Source: Pseudoalteromonas piscicida
Lineage (GTDB): Bacteria; Pseudomonadota; Gammaproteobacteria; Enterobacterales; Alteromonadaceae
Direction: 5' to 3'
Assembly (NCBI RefSeq): GCF_002208135.1
Contig: NZ_CP021646.1
Coordinates: 479,501 to 543,500, forward strand
Length of the DNA: 64,000 nucleotides
Shown here one piece after another: positions 41,134 to 51,227 of this stretch (position 1 is its first letter; each line of letters begins with the position of its first letter). Under the pieces are notes generated by a model that was not told where the DNA came from, ran no database searches, and worked only from the letters and a program-made list of their open reading frames with translations. A program made the position numbers and the translations under genes.

Positions 41134-41710
41134 CTTTCAAAGAATTAGAGAGTTAAATTATCTTCAAAAGGCAGTCTTAGGTGCTGCCATTATTGAGCGT
41201 ATGTTGCCAAACTATTCACTATTTAGCGAGGCAACGGGTTTTGGCGACGAGCAGGTGCTCAGAAATGCACTTAATTTAATTTGGGAGAAAATATTACTGC
41301 CAAAGAGCAAAATTAGCTTAGAAAAGCTGGTTGAAAAGGTAGAACCTAATGTGCCGGAGCTGAGTGATTTTGATATGTTTGGTACGTACCCTGCAATCGA
41401 CGTAGCTACGGCGTTGTTAGGCATGTTGCAAGGCCTGATGACAAAAGATGAACATGAGTTTGTTAGCGTTGCCAAAATTTCTCAGGCAACGGTCGCTAAG
41501 TACATCGAGTTTATGTTGATGGCGGAGGATATATCTCCAACGAATGAGTTGGTTCGTGAGCACCCGCAGATGCAGTATGAAATCGAAATCCTCGCTGAGC
41601 TTATCGAGCATGTCGAGAATATGGGGCGTATTAGCAGCGAATCGGTGAAGTCGCTAAAGGCTTTGGCACTCGCTGACGGCCAAACAAATATTGGTTTGGA
41701 ACTTGAGTAG
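41117..41710 (+). CDS. yjaG: YjaG family protein (DUF416)
   Basis: 197 residues from the ATG at 41117. All-helical sequence matching DUF416: LQKAVLGAAIIERMLPNYSLFSEATGFGD, DMFGTYPAIDVATALLG and HPQMQYEIEILAELIE. Function unknown. The start lies inside the preceding gene, with GGAA upstream, implying translational coupling. Confidence 0.88.
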   Translation: MSKANNFQRIRELNYLQKAVLGAAIIERMLPNYSLFSEATGFGDEQVLRNALNLIWEKILLPKSKISLEKLVEKVEPNVPELSDFDMFGTYPAIDVATALLGMLQGLMTKDEHEFVSVAKISQATVAKYIEFMLMAEDISPTNELVREHPQMQYEIEILAELIEHVENMGRISSESVKSLKALALADGQTNIGLELE

Positions 41711-41759
41711 TTGATTTCGTATAATCAGCGGCTGCAGTAAAGAGTTTGGAGAAAGTAAC

Positions 41760-42773
41760 TTGCGTATTTTGGGTATAGAATCCTCATGTGATGAGACGGG
41801 CATTGCTATTTATGATGATGAGCAAGGCTTGTTGGCACATCAATTATATTCTCAGGTAAAAGTACACGCCGATTATGGTGGGGTCGTGCCTGAGCTCGCT
41901 TCTCGCGATCATGTACGCAAAACGATTCCACTTATTGAAGCTGCTTTCGCGGAAGCCGGCTGTGGTCCTAAAGATCTTGACGGTATAGCCTATACTGCAG
42001 GACCGGGGTTAGTCGGGGCTTTGCTAGTTGGCACCTCAATTGGTCGCTCGTTAGCATTTGGTTGGGGGATCTCTGCCGTTGCCGTGCATCACATGGAAGG
42101 TCATTTGCTTGCCCCTATGCTTGAAGACGATAAACCAGATTTCCCATTTGTTGCACTGCTAGTCTCTGGTGGTCACACTATGATGGTAAAAGTCTCAGGT
42201 ATCGGTGAATATGAAGTACTTGGTGAATCTGTGGACGATGCCGCTGGTGAAGCATTTGATAAAACTGCCAAACTGCTCGGTCTCGATTATCCTGGCGGCC
42301 CAATGCTTGCGAAAATGGCTACAAAGGGGAAGGCAGGACGATTTACTTTTCCAAAGCCGATGACAGACAGGCCCGGTCTCGATTTCAGTTTCAGTGGATT
42401 AAAAACCGCAGCGGCAAACACTATCCGTAACGAAGGCGGTGATGAGCAAACCAAAGCAGATATTGCTCATGCCTTTCAAACAGCGGTCGTAGAAACGCTA
42501 GCGATTAAGTGTAAACGGGCACTGAAAGAAACTAGCATTAAAAGCCTGGTGATTGCAGGTGGTGTCAGCGCCAATACTGAACTTAGGCAAAAGCTTGAGC
42601 GCATGATGCTTGGCATGAAAGGGCGAGTTTATTACCCACGCACTGAATTTTGTACGGACAATGGGGCGATGATAGCTTATGCTGGAATGCAGCGCCTAAA
42701 AGCAGGTCAGCATGCACCACTTGATATGAAGACTAAACCGCGTTGGCCGCTGGATAGTCTAGAAAAAGTCTAG
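41760..42773 (+). CDS. tsaD: TsaD, tRNA threonylcarbamoyladenosine synthase subunit
   Basis: 337 residues from a TTG start with TGGAG upstream; the next residues [12 protein letters not shown] match the family exactly. It transfers the threonylcarbamoyl group in t6A37 formation with TsaB and TsaE. Metal ligands are in [11 protein letters not shown], with [17 protein letters not shown] and CTDNGAMIA. No rpsU-dnaG is downstream, unlike E. coli. Confidence 0.97.
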   Translation: MRILGIESSCDETGIAIYDDEQGLLAHQLYSQVKVHADYGGVVPELASRDHVRKTIPLIEAAFAEAGCGPKDLDGIAYTAGPGLVGALLVGTSIGRSLAFGWGISAVAVHHMEGHLLAPMLEDDKPDFPFVALLVSGGHTMMVKVSGIGEYEVLGESVDDAAGEAFDKTAKLLGLDYPGGPMLAKMATKGKAGRFTFPKPMTDRPGLDFSFSGLKTAAANTIRNEGGDEQTKADIAHAFQTAVVETLAIKCKRALKETSIKSLVIAGGVSANTELRQKLERMMLGMKGRVYYPRTEFCTDNGAMIAYAGMQRLKAGQHAPLDMKTKPRWPLDSLEKV

Positions 42774-42776
42774 GCC

Positions 42777-43367
42777 TTAGTCTTTAGACTTTTTCCCCAC
42801 TTTTGGCTCCTTACCACTTAGGAGCCTTTTGATGTTTGCTCTATGACGAATAATAATCACCACAGTTAAGAAGCTCACTGGCAACGTATACAGCGGTTTT
42901 ATCCACCATGTGTAAAGTGGAGCCGCAGCGACTGCAACGATAGCCGCGAGCGAAGAGTAACGTGTTATCGCTAGCACCACGAGCCAAGTACTAATCAATA
43001 GTCCACCCAATGACAAGCCGATGGGCAACAGCGCACCAAATGCAGTTGCTACCGCTTTACCACCATTAAAGTGGAAGAAAATAGGATAGATATGACCAAG
43101 GCATGCACTTACGGCAATAGCACCTAACCATACCGGCTCTATCTTCAGAAAGTATGCTCCCCAAACTGGAATAGTTCCTTTTAAAATATCGAAGATGAGC
43201 ACCAGCACTGCAGGGAACTTTCCTCCTAATCTTAATACATTGGTTGCGCCTGGATTATTAGAACCATTAAACCGTGGATCTGGAAGTTTGAACAACCGAC
43301 ACACCAGAATCGCTGAAGAAATCGATCCCAATAAATAAGCACATACGCACATTAAACTGATTAACAC
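42777..43367 (-). CDS. plsY: PlsY, acyl-phosphate:glycerol-3-phosphate acyltransferase
   Basis: 196 residues from a GTG supported by AAGGAAG. An ATG five codons in is less well placed. About five membrane helices; conserved [27 protein letters not shown], and the [14 protein letters not shown] motif. It makes lysophosphatidic acid from acyl phosphate. It is convergent with tsaD (3-base gap) and divergent from folB, as in many gammaproteobacteria. Confidence 0.95.
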   Translation of the reverse strand: MLISLMCVCAYLLGSISSAILVCRLFKLPDPRFNGSNNPGATNVLRLGGKFPAVLVLIFDILKGTIPVWGAYFLKIEPVWLGAIAVSACLGHIYPIFFHFNGGKAVATAFGALLPIGLSLGGLLISTWLVVLAITRYSSLAAIVAVAAAPLYTWWIKPLYTLPVSFLTVVIIIRHRANIKRLLSGKEPKVGKKSKD

Positions 43368-43491
43368 TGTCTTCCTTATTTTTTATTGCGGTGTTTTGGG
43401 CTATGATCGGCGGTCTTAAGTCCTGCATAGTTCGCGAGATGCGATTAGTAAATGCGGGTGAATTACAGCGATAAACATGTTTGGAGTTTAC

Positions 43492-43842
43492 ATGGATAAA
43501 GTCTATATCTCACAGCTACACGTCGAAGCCATAATAGGAGTGTACGACTTTGAAAAAGAAAGTAAACAAAGCCTTTACTTTGATGTTGAGATGTTGACTG
43601 ATATTAGCGCCGCTGCACGTCATGACGATATTAATTTGGCGGTTGATTATGCCAAAGTAAGTGAGCGTATTATTGCGCATACTCAAGCAAAGCCGGTTGA
43701 GCTATTAGAAACTCTAGTCGAACAACTTGCCGCAATGATTCTAAACGAATTTAATGTACAACAAGTGCTTATAAAAGTGAGTAAACCCGCAGCCGTGCCA
43801 CAAGCGCAAACGGTTGGTGTAGAAATCGTGCGTAAGAAGTAG
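43492..43842 (+). CDS. folB: Dihydroneopterin aldolase
   Basis: 116 residues. The ATG at 43492 has GGAG upstream; an ATG five codons earlier is possible but lacks a site. The sequence MDKVYISQLHVEAIIGVYDFEKE is the typical FolB N terminus, with VDYAKVSERII and the late KVSKPAAVPQA. It makes 6-hydroxymethyl-dihydropterin, the substrate of the next gene's product. Confidence 0.95.
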   Translation: MDKVYISQLHVEAIIGVYDFEKESKQSLYFDVEMLTDISAAARHDDINLAVDYAKVSERIIAHTQAKPVELLETLVEQLAAMILNEFNVQQVLIKVSKPAAVPQAQTVGVEIVRKK

Positions 43843-43849
43843 AATTATC

Positions 43850-44338
43850 ATGGCACAAATTTATATCAGTCTCGGCTCAAATATAGAAAAAGAAAAAAAT
43901 TTGCTGAGTGGTTTGAACGAGTTGATCACACACTTTCCGAATTTTCAACATTCGAATGTTTTTGAGAGTGAAGCCGTCGGCTTTGCAGGGAATAACTTCT
44001 ATAACTCAGTCTTTGCTGCAGAAACGGAAATGTCTTTGGATGACGTGTATAAACTACTCAAATCGATAGAGTACGATCATGGTCGTCGCTGTAGTGAAAA
44101 GAAGTTTAGTCCACGCACATTAGATCTCGATATTCTCTTTTATGACCACCTTATTTGTTCATCACCCGCTCAGTTGCCTCGGGATGAAATAACCAAAAAT
44201 GCCTTTGTGCTTCAACCATTAGCTGAACTGGCTCCTGATTTTATCCATCCTGTTGAGGGTAAAACCATTGCTCAGTTATGGCAGGAGTATCACAACCCAA
44301 CTCAAAAATTATGGAAAGTGGAGTTTCCCAAGCAATGA
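43850..44338 (+). CDS. folK: FolK, 6-hydroxymethyl-dihydropterin pyrophosphokinase
   Basis: 162 residues. Visible: [22 protein letters not shown], and the HPPK signature [14 protein letters not shown] with metal-binding aspartates. It follows folB by 7 bases and overlaps uppP by 4, giving folB-folK-uppP. Confidence 0.95.
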   Translation: MAQIYISLGSNIEKEKNLLSGLNELITHFPNFQHSNVFESEAVGFAGNNFYNSVFAAETEMSLDDVYKLLKSIEYDHGRRCSEKKFSPRTLDLDILFYDHLICSSPAQLPRDEITKNAFVLQPLAELAPDFIHPVEGKTIAQLWQEYHNPTQKLWKVEFPKQ

Positions 44339-45135
44339 GCTTTATTGAGATTGTCGTCCTTGCAATTATTCAAGGTCTCACTGAATTTTTACCTATTTCG
44401 AGTTCTGCCCACTTACTACTACCTTCTCAGGTACTAGGTTGGCAAGATCAGGGCCTTGCCTTTGATGTTGCTGTTCATGTTGGTACTTTGCTGGCTGTCG
44501 TTATTTATTTTCGACAAGACATTGTCAGCCTACTGGCAGGATGGTTCAAGTCATTCTCAGGTACGCACTCGAAAGAAAGCCGGCTGACTTGGTGTATTGT
44601 GGTTGCCACCATACCATTCGTGATCTTAGCTCCACTACTTAAAGATATCGTAGAAGTTTATTTACGTAGCGCTTGGGTGATTGCAACATCGACGATAGTA
44701 TTTGGTTTACTGCTTTGGTATGCCGACGTGAAAGCGAAACAAATCAAAGACGAATTTGCCTTAAACTGGAAAAGCGCATTGATACTGGGGCTTGCGCAAA
44801 TTACCGCTGTTATTCCCGGCACATCGCGTTCAGGCATTACCATCACCGCAGGTTTATTACTCGGGCTTGATAAGAAAAGTGCGGCGCGCTTTTCGTTTTT
44901 AATGTCTATTCCGGTCATTTCTATGATGGGGCTGTATTACAGTTTAGAGCTCGCAACAGGCGATGAAGTGGTTGATTGGAATGCACTATTAAGTGGTGCG
45001 GCACTGTCGTTTATCTCGGCTTATGCCTGTATCTTCTTTTTCCTGAAAATTATAGAGCGCATGGGCATGATGCCATTTGTCATTTACCGCTTGTTACTTG
45101 GGGTGGGATTAATCGCTTTCTTGAGTCTAAGTTAA
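44335..45135 (+). CDS. uppP: Undecaprenyl-diphosphatase UppP (BacA)
   Basis: 266 residues from the ATG overlapping the folK stop. Multi-pass membrane protein with family motifs [14 protein letters not shown] and [13 protein letters not shown] (catalytic region). It recycles the lipid carrier for peptidoglycan and O-antigen. Its mRNA ends at a strong hairpin. Confidence 0.96.
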   Translation: MSFIEIVVLAIIQGLTEFLPISSSAHLLLPSQVLGWQDQGLAFDVAVHVGTLLAVVIYFRQDIVSLLAGWFKSFSGTHSKESRLTWCIVVATIPFVILAPLLKDIVEVYLRSAWVIATSTIVFGLLLWYADVKAKQIKDEFALNWKSALILGLAQITAVIPGTSRSGITITAGLLLGLDKKSAARFSFLMSIPVISMMGLYYSLELATGDEVVDWNALLSGAALSFISAYACIFFFLKIIERMGMMPFVIYRLLLGVGLIAFLSLS

Positions 45136-45168
45136 TCTGGGCTTTGAATAATCCAGCAAGGTTAACAG

Positions 45169-45198
45169 AAAAGCCAGCTTGATGAAGCTGGCTTTTTC
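45169..45198. terminator. Terminator after uppP
   Basis: A perfect 10-bp stem AAGCCAGCTT (45171-45180) with AAGCTGGCTT (45185-45194) around GATG, followed by TTT; A-rich on the other side. Confidence 0.92.
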
Positions 45199-45204
45199 AA
45201 TTTA

Positions 45205-45523
45205 CTAGGGCCTGTTGGCCTTCGCTGTTTGACTTTTGTTCTCCTGAGTGTGTTTTGGTCGCGACGCTCGACTTGCCGCCTAGTAATCTAGGCAAAAGTT
45301 GAGCAACAATGAACAAAGCGCACTCAGGTGAACCCAAAGGCCAGCGCTTGATTGGTATTTCTTCTGTGTTGCCCCACAAGGATGTGGGGTAAGGTGACTT
45401 TGCAGGAGCACAAAGTCTTTATCGCCAGATTTACATAGAATGACTATGCCACGCAGGCTCTGTCTTGTATAAATACCAATCAAACTGCTGCAAAAACAAA
45501 CTTGGAAGATCAACAGGCCCTAG
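45205..45523. repeat. Hairpin-rich MITE-like element with 13-bp terminal inverted repeats
   Basis: A gene-free 319-base unit fills the uppP to metF-like intergenic space. Ends are CTAGGGCCTGTTG (45205-45217) and its exact reverse complement (45511-45523). Inside are a left arm (45238-45250 with 45321-45333, 12 of 13 pairs; 45266-45274 with 45296-45304, 8 of 9; GCCTAG/CTAGGC around TAAT at 45278-45293) and a right arm (TTGATTGGTATTT 45348-45360 with its exact complement 45471-45483). The right arm encloses CCCCACA/TGTGGGG (45372-45389) and GACTTTG/CAAAGTC (45396-45417). It looks like a non-autonomous transposed repeat or a structured RNA. No open frame of note. Confidence 0.75.
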
Positions 45524-45529
45524 AGTGCA

Positions 45530-46495
45530 TTAAGCAATTTGCTTTTCCGCAAGGCATAATTCCATGGTCGCTTTCAACAGTCTATAAAGGTTTATAGACG
45601 CATCAATTTCTTCTTTGCGGTTTGTTAAGCTCTCAATATTTAGGCCGAGAGAAATATCTAGATGTGAGCAGCTCTTTAAGATTTGATCAAGATTTTCTCT
45701 GCAAATACGGATTGATTCACTTAGCGTATTATCCGCATCTAACATGCGCCATTTAGTCGCTTCTGGCACTGAGATCCCCAACCACTCCATAAACTGTAAG
45801 GTCTTTTCTCCACCACATGGAGTAAAGGTAAGAATAATGCGCTTTGGTGTTTGCCCTTGCTGTTTACAGGTGCGAGCATAACTCGTGATAAGATCTATGG
45901 TTGCTTGAGCATCATACACCGCTTGGGAAACAAAGAATTGGCAGCCTTGCTCTGTTTTATCAATCAGCCTTTCGTGTTCATTACGCTTACTGGCGTGGCG
46001 CTCTGCAATGGTCACACCACCCAAGAAAAAGTCATCTTGGTGATGCTTCAGTACTTTATAGGCTTCAGAAAGCGGCAACTTAATGTCGCCTTGTGAAGAC
46101 GGACTACCCACTAATACTAGATTGTTTAACCCATATTGTTGTTTAGTGCTGCTTAACCAATTACCGAAAGCTTCACTATCGCGCTGTGCCACGCTTTTAT
46201 ACGTAATTACATCAAGATGCGACAATTCGCGGATCAACTGGCTATATTCACACGGATCAACGGTGTGCTTAAAAGGAAATGGACGTGGTACTTGAGTACG
46301 GCTGCTTTCATCTTGAATGTCATAGATGATCACGCCGTCGTATTCAATCTCATGTAAACGGCCCAAAAGTTTAGCGGCAATTGATTTTAGCTGCTCTGGG
46401 TCGGTGCCAATCTTAGGTGGTGTGGTACCAATTAAATATACCCCTTGGTTAGGGTCAATGATTTTCTCTTGAAGCGTTAAAGCCATAATCCTCAT
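45530..46495 (-). CDS. MetF-like protein (methylenetetrahydrofolate reductase superfamily)
   Basis: 321 residues. It is a divergent TIM-barrel of the MTHFR type: GVYLIGTTPP at the N terminus, YDGVIIYDIQDESSR, LVLVGSPSSQGD, and GCQFFVSQAVYDA, which parallels the MetF R-x-x-T-Q-x-x-F/Y-D motif. It is too far from E. coli MetF for me to call the reaction. A MetJ-like operator upstream supports a role in methionine or one-carbon metabolism. ATGs at 46495 and 46486 are both possible starts. Confidence 0.7.
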   Translation of the reverse strand: MRIMALTLQEKIIDPNQGVYLIGTTPPKIGTDPEQLKSIAAKLLGRLHEIEYDGVIIYDIQDESSRTQVPRPFPFKHTVDPCEYSQLIRELSHLDVITYKSVAQRDSEAFGNWLSSTKQQYGLNNLVLVGSPSSQGDIKLPLSEAYKVLKHHQDDFFLGGVTIAERHASKRNEHERLIDKTEQGCQFFVSQAVYDAQATIDLITSYARTCKQQGQTPKRIILTFTPCGGEKTLQFMEWLGISVPEATKWRMLDADNTLSESIRICRENLDQILKSCSHLDISLGLNIESLTNRKEEIDASINLYRLLKATMELCLAEKQIA

Positions 46496-46541
46496 TCCAC
46501 AAAAGCATTTCTGTATCTCTTTACTAATATAGCAGCCATTT

Positions 46542-46557
46542 AGACGTCTAGATAGAT
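46542..46557. promoter_or_regulatory. Likely MetJ operator
   Basis: A perfect met box AGACGTCT (46542-46549) abuts a degenerate second box AGATAGAT (46550-46557), and AGCCATTT just before it is a weak third. MetJ binds tandem 8-base boxes. It lies about 47 bases upstream of the MetF-like gene. Confidence 0.65.
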
Positions 46558-46756
46558 TTTTTTAATGAAAGAATTTCAATAATTATGAATTTATCTCAAG
46601 TGCTCAAACCAAAATTTCATATTTGTTTACACATTAGGGTGGTAAATCACCTTGGAAATTAGCGAATTAGTATGACTTTGGGGCATAATCAGGAGGTTTG
46701 CTAACGTAAGTGAACACGACTTACTTAGAATAAAAAATATGATTAGGACCAAATTC

Positions 46757-49633
46757 ATGAAATTCAAATTACTAGCAACCAGCTTTGCCGTAAGCTTAGC
46801 GCTTAGTGGCTGCGCAGCGACGAATTCAGACCAAGCTCAACAGTCAGCTGTAAGTACTCAAGCTGCCCAATCCAATAAAGTATTCGCCCAAGATTATGTT
46901 TTGGAAGAGCTAGAAAATGGCCTTCGCGTCATGGTAGTTAAAACTAACTATCCTGATGTGGTATCGCTACAAATTCCGGTTTCTGTTGGTTCGCGTAATG
47001 AAGTAGAAGCGGGTAAAACCGGCTTTGCTCACTTCTTTGAGCATATGATGTTCAAAGGCTCAGAAAAGTATCCGCAAGATGTTTATTCAGACATTTTGAA
47101 AAATTCAGGTGTGGATAATCGCGCCTACACGACCAATGACTACACTAACTATCACCTAAATTTCTCGAAGCAGCATTTAGATAAAGTATTAGAAATCGAA
47201 GCAGATATTTTTCAAAATCTGACTTACAGTGAAGAGCAGTTCCGTACTGAAGCACTAACCGTGAAAGGTGAATACCTTAAAAATAATGCCAGCCCAGTTC
47301 GAAAACTGCTTTCTGCGGTAAGAAAAGAAGCATTTGATAAACATACCTATAAACACACAACGATGGGCTTTTTTGAAGACATCGAAGCAATGCCTGATCA
47401 AATGGCCTATGGTAAAACCTTCTTTGAGCGTTTTTACAAGCCTGAATATGTATCACTTGTGATCGTAGGTGATGTAGATCCTAAAGCAACTATGGCTATG
47501 GTGAAGAAGCACTGGGGTAATTGGAAAAAGGGTGACTACCAAGCCGATATTCCTGTTGAGCCAAAGCAAGACAAAGCGCGTTACGTTCACGAAAAGTATG
47601 ATGGCTTACCGGGTCACTGGTTGCTAGTTTCGTATAAAGGCGCTGCATGGGAGCCGAAGAAAAAAGACCGAGCGGCACTTGATTTGATCTCGCAGCTTTA
47701 TTTCTCTGAAAATTCAGCGTTGTATCAAGAGTTAGTGGTAGACAAACAGCTTGCAAGCCAAATGTTTACCTATAACCCTGAAACCAAAGACCCAGGTCTT
47801 CTGCATGTTTTCGTTAAAGTAGAAGATGAAAAAGATTTAGCAACCGTGCGTGATGCAATCAATAACACTTACGCAAAAGCACGCACAGAGCTGGTAGATG
47901 AAAATAAACTTGCTGCACTTAAATCAAACCTAAAGTACAGCTTTATTAACGGCCTTGACTCATCACAATCTATTGCTTCGACACTTGCAAGCTACATGCA
48001 TTTTGAGCGTGACCCCGAAGTGGTGAATGAACTGTATGCAAGTGCAGATAAAGTCACAGCAAAAGATATTCGTGATATTGCCAATAAATACTTTGTGGAC
48101 AGCAGCCGCACCACGGTGACGATGTCTGCGCTTGAATCTGTGCCTGGTTTTGATAAAGAAGTTAACTTAGATAAGTTAGTGGCAAAAATGGACAAGCCAG
48201 TAACGCGTCATTTCAACGTATTAGACAAGACCAATAACTCACCGCTGGTAGATGTGAACTTTCTTTTTTACACAGGTGCTGCTGCCGATCCTGCAGGTAA
48301 AAAAGGTCTTGCTGCGCTTACTGCAGCTATGATTGCCAATGGTGGAAGTGAGTCGCAATCATACAAAGAAATTCAAAAGGCGCTGTACCCGATTGCTGGT
48401 AGCTTTGGCTATCAAATCGATAAAGAAATGATTTCTTTACGTGGTCGTATTCATAAAGACAATGCCGACCAGTGGTATGGCATTGTGAGTCAGCAGCTTT
48501 TGAGCCCAGGGTTCAGAGAAGATGATTTTAAACGCCTGAAAAAAGAGCTAATCGACGGTATTAAGGCAGGTTTGAAAGCGTCAAATGATGAAGAGCTAGG
48601 TAAAGAAGTGCTCTATCACGAGCTGTACAAAGGCCATCCATACGAAAGCTATAACTTTGGTGATCTATCAGACTTAGAAGCAATCACATTGGATGACGTT
48701 AAGGCCTTCTATGCTGAGCAATTTACTCAAGCTAAACTAAACGTGGGTATCACAGGTGCACTCGATAAACAGCTAAAAGAAGCGATGTTTAACGATCTTG
48801 CGGCTTTACCTAAAGGTGAAGAAGCACGTTTACAAGTGCCTGATGCCCCTAAGCTATCTGGCCATCATGCAACCATCGTAGAAAAGAATGCAAAATCAAC
48901 GGCGGTCTCATTTGGTTTCCCAATCGACACCGTTCGTAGCAGCAAAGATTGGGCTGCGCTTTGGTTAGTGCGTTCATACTTTGGTGAGCACCGCAGTTCA
49001 AACAGCCACTTGTACCAGCGTATCCGTCAGGTTCGTGGTATGAACTATGGTGACTATGCTTACATCGAATACTTTCCGCGCGGTATGTTCCAAACTAAGC
49101 CGGATGCAAACTTAGGCCGTAGTGAGCAAATTTTCCAAGTGTGGCTACGCCCACTTCGCTCTAATAACGATGCCCATTTTGCAACGCGTACCGCATTGTT
49201 TGAACTCGACAAGCTGATCAAAGAAGGGATGAGCAAAGCAGATTTTGAAGCGACACGTAACTTCTTGATCAACTTTGTGCCGCAAATGGTGGCGAGCCAA
49301 GATAGACAGCTTGGTTATGCGTTAGATAGCCAGTTCTACGACACGGAAGAGTTTGTTGCTTATGTGACAAAGCAGCTAGAGTCGCTGTCTGTTGAAGACA
49401 TCAATCGTGTGATCAAAGAGAATTTGCAGACCAACGATATTCACTATGTGTTTATCACCGGTGATGCCAAAGATATGGCGCAGCGTTTAAGTGCTGAGCA
49501 GTCATCTCCTATGACTTATAACACGAAAAAGCCTGATGTATTACTGGCAGAAGATGCTGAAATTGCTACATATCCGCTGAATATTCCAAGTAAGAATGTT
49601 AAAACGTTAGATGTAGAAAAAGTGTTTGAATAA
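46757..49633 (+). CDS. M16-family zinc metallopeptidase, lipoprotein
   Basis: 958 residues from the ATG at 46757, which has AGGA nine bases upstream; an ATG six codons earlier is less likely. Lipoprotein signal with lipobox LSGC (C19). Two M16 halves: the first has the inverted zinc motif HFFEH in GFAHFFEHMMFKGS and the downstream Glu in ALTVKGEYLKN, so it is catalytic. The second half lacks the motif, as usual for pitrilysin-type partners. Probably a periplasmic, outer- or inner-membrane-anchored oligopeptidase. Confidence 0.92.
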   Translation: MKFKLLATSFAVSLALSGCAATNSDQAQQSAVSTQAAQSNKVFAQDYVLEELENGLRVMVVKTNYPDVVSLQIPVSVGSRNEVEAGKTGFAHFFEHMMFKGSEKYPQDVYSDILKNSGVDNRAYTTNDYTNYHLNFSKQHLDKVLEIEADIFQNLTYSEEQFRTEALTVKGEYLKNNASPVRKLLSAVRKEAFDKHTYKHTTMGFFEDIEAMPDQMAYGKTFFERFYKPEYVSLVIVGDVDPKATMAMVKKHWGNWKKGDYQADIPVEPKQDKARYVHEKYDGLPGHWLLVSYKGAAWEPKKKDRAALDLISQLYFSENSALYQELVVDKQLASQMFTYNPETKDPGLLHVFVKVEDEKDLATVRDAINNTYAKARTELVDENKLAALKSNLKYSFINGLDSSQSIASTLASYMHFERDPEVVNELYASADKVTAKDIRDIANKYFVDSSRTTVTMSALESVPGFDKEVNLDKLVAKMDKPVTRHFNVLDKTNNSPLVDVNFLFYTGAAADPAGKKGLAALTAAMIANGGSESQSYKEIQKALYPIAGSFGYQIDKEMISLRGRIHKDNADQWYGIVSQQLLSPGFREDDFKRLKKELIDGIKAGLKASNDEELGKEVLYHELYKGHPYESYNFGDLSDLEAITLDDVKAFYAEQFTQAKLNVGITGALDKQLKEAMFNDLAALPKGEEARLQVPDAPKLSGHHATIVEKNAKSTAVSFGFPIDTVRSSKDWAALWLVRSYFGEHRSSNSHLYQRIRQVRGMNYGDYAYIEYFPRGMFQTKPDANLGRSEQIFQVWLRPLRSNNDAHFATRTALFELDKLIKEGMSKADFEATRNFLINFVPQMVASQDRQLGYALDSQFYDTEEFVAYVTKQLESLSVEDINRVIKENLQTNDIHYVFITGDAKDMAQRLSAEQSSPMTYNTKKPDVLLAEDAEIATYPLNIPSKNVKTLDVEKVFE

Positions 49634-49648
49634 CTATTAATAAGTAAT

Positions 49649-49684
49649 AAAAATGGCGGCTAAAAACTTAGCCGCCATTTTTTG
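49649..49684 (+). terminator. Terminator after the M16 gene
   Basis: AAATGGCGGCTAA/TTAGCCGCCATTT long stem around AAAC, then a T run. It could also serve the convergent dgkA. Confidence 0.93.
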
Positions 49685-49704
49685 TGTCAAAACCACGCGT
49701 AATA

Positions 49705-50112
49705 TTAGGTTATGGTGTTGAACCACTCCACTGCGGCAGCTATCCAAATTAACGAGCTAATTAATAATGTCAGCGTAACGGCCGCTGACGCCATATCTTT
49801 TGCACGACCAGATAGTAAATGGTGCTCGGTACTCACTCGATCTGTCAGCGCTTCGATTGCCGAGTTGATAAGTTCTATGACCAATATCAACAGTACACTA
49901 CCGACCAATAAGGCCCACTGAGCAATACTTTGCGCCAATATGATTGATAAAGGAAGACTTGCCACCAGTAGCCACGTTTCTTGTCTAAATGCCGACTCTT
50001 CTTTATAGGCTGCTTTCATTCCTTTCGCTGAGCAATGCGTTGCTTTGATTATCCGCGCAAGCCCTGTGCCATTTGGTTTGTTGGTATTCGTTGTCTTGAT
50101 CTTTATCGACAT
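49705..50112 (-). CDS. dgkA: Diacylglycerol kinase
   Basis: 135 residues with three membrane helices. Family motifs: AAYKEESAFRQE near the N terminus and the catalytic ELINSAIEALTDRVS. It recycles diacylglycerol to phosphatidic acid. The first 20 residues are longer than in E. coli and Thr/Asn-rich; a later start such as M32 would lose the conserved helix, so the ATG at 50112 is kept. Confidence 0.94.
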   Translation of the reverse strand: MSIKIKTTNTNKPNGTGLARIIKATHCSAKGMKAAYKEESAFRQETWLLVASLPLSIILAQSIAQWALLVGSVLLILVIELINSAIEALTDRVSTEHHLLSGRAKDMASAAVTLTLLISSLIWIAAAVEWFNTIT

Positions 50113-50355
50113 ATTAGCGATCCCGCGTTGGTAGTATTCAATGGGGCGTTATTATACGAAGATCTGTTCAGTTCGACAGTGCTAAATTGTAAGAATACTT
50201 GGGACTGTGTTGCCGCTATGGCTTTGAGATAGAAAAAGGGAATTGGTTATTAGATATAACCAAGTGTTTGAAGCCTGATTTTTTATAATACATGACACTC
50301 AATGACTCTAAGCGTTACACTATGAGAAGTATCAGTATTATCGGAAGTTCGTCAC

Positions 50356-51177
50356 ATGAGACATGAGATTTGGAATAAGTTACGCGAAGAAGCCAATGAG
50401 TTGGTTGCTCGCGAACCACTGCTTGCTAGTCACGTTTACTCGAGTATTTTAAATCACGAGTGTCTTGGTTCTGCACTGAGCTTTATCGTCGCGAATAAGC
50501 TAGCGGATGCCGTGGTCTCAGCATTTACAATTCGCGAGCTGTTCGATCAAGCCTTTGTGCACTGCGATACCATGCTGACTCATGTTGCACATGATATAAA
50601 AGCGGTTAAAGATCGCGACCCGGCTGCCGATAGTTATCTCAACGTAATTTTAAATCTGAAAGGTTTTCATGCAATCCAAGCACATCGATTGGCATACTGC
50701 TTATGGCGTCAAGACAGAAAAGAGCTGGCTCGCTTTATACAGAGCAGAACCTCTGAAGTATTCGGTGTTGACATCCATCCTGCTTGTAAAGTCGGTCATG
50801 GTATTATGTTTGACCATGCGACTGGTATAGTCATTGGTGAAACCGCAGTTATTGAAGATAATGTTTCTATTTTGCAATCAGTTACGCTTGGTGGTACGGG
50901 TAACGAGCAGGGTGACCGTCACCCGAAAATCCGCGCCGGTGTATTGATTGGCGCGGGTGCTAAAGTACTTGGCAACATTGAAGTAGGAGAGGGCGCTCGA
51001 ATTGGGGCAGGTTCCGTTGTACTCAGCCCTGTTGCACCGCATACTACTGTGGTGGGCATTCCTGCTAAGGTGGTTGGTAAGCCGTCTTGCCCATGTCCTG
51101 CCGAGAGCATGAACCAAAACTTCCTCGAAGATGATGATAAGCTCGAAAACGAGTCAATCACTTCAGCGATGTTGTAA
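50356..51177 (+). CDS. cysE: Serine O-acetyltransferase
   Basis: 273 residues. The N-terminal helical domain is followed by a left-handed beta-helix of hexapeptide repeats. Catalytic His and acetyl-CoA site in DIHPACKVGHGIMFDHATGIVIGETAVIEDN, then VTLGGTGNEQGDRHPKI. It makes O-acetylserine for cysteine synthesis. A terminator follows. The 243 bases before it contain only promoter-type sequence. Confidence 0.96.
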   Translation: MRHEIWNKLREEANELVAREPLLASHVYSSILNHECLGSALSFIVANKLADAVVSAFTIRELFDQAFVHCDTMLTHVAHDIKAVKDRDPAADSYLNVILNLKGFHAIQAHRLAYCLWRQDRKELARFIQSRTSEVFGVDIHPACKVGHGIMFDHATGIVIGETAVIEDNVSILQSVTLGGTGNEQGDRHPKIRAGVLIGAGAKVLGNIEVGEGARIGAGSVVLSPVAPHTTVVGIPAKVVGKPSCPCPAESMNQNFLEDDDKLENESITSAML

Positions 51178-51190
51178 GGTTATTAGATTA

Positions 51191-51220
51191 AAAATGGGGA
51201 AATCAACTTCCCCATTTTTA
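51191..51220. terminator. Bidirectional terminator between cysE and xseA
   Basis: AAAATGGGGAA/TTCCCCATTTT stem around TCAAC (51191-51218), with T's on one side and A's on the other. Confidence 0.92.
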
Positions 51221-51227
51221 TATCCAC

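Noticed and set aside
45205..45523. CRISPR-like array or tRNA-derived repeat
   Set aside because: There are no regularly spaced direct repeats; the structure is made of inverted repeats only.
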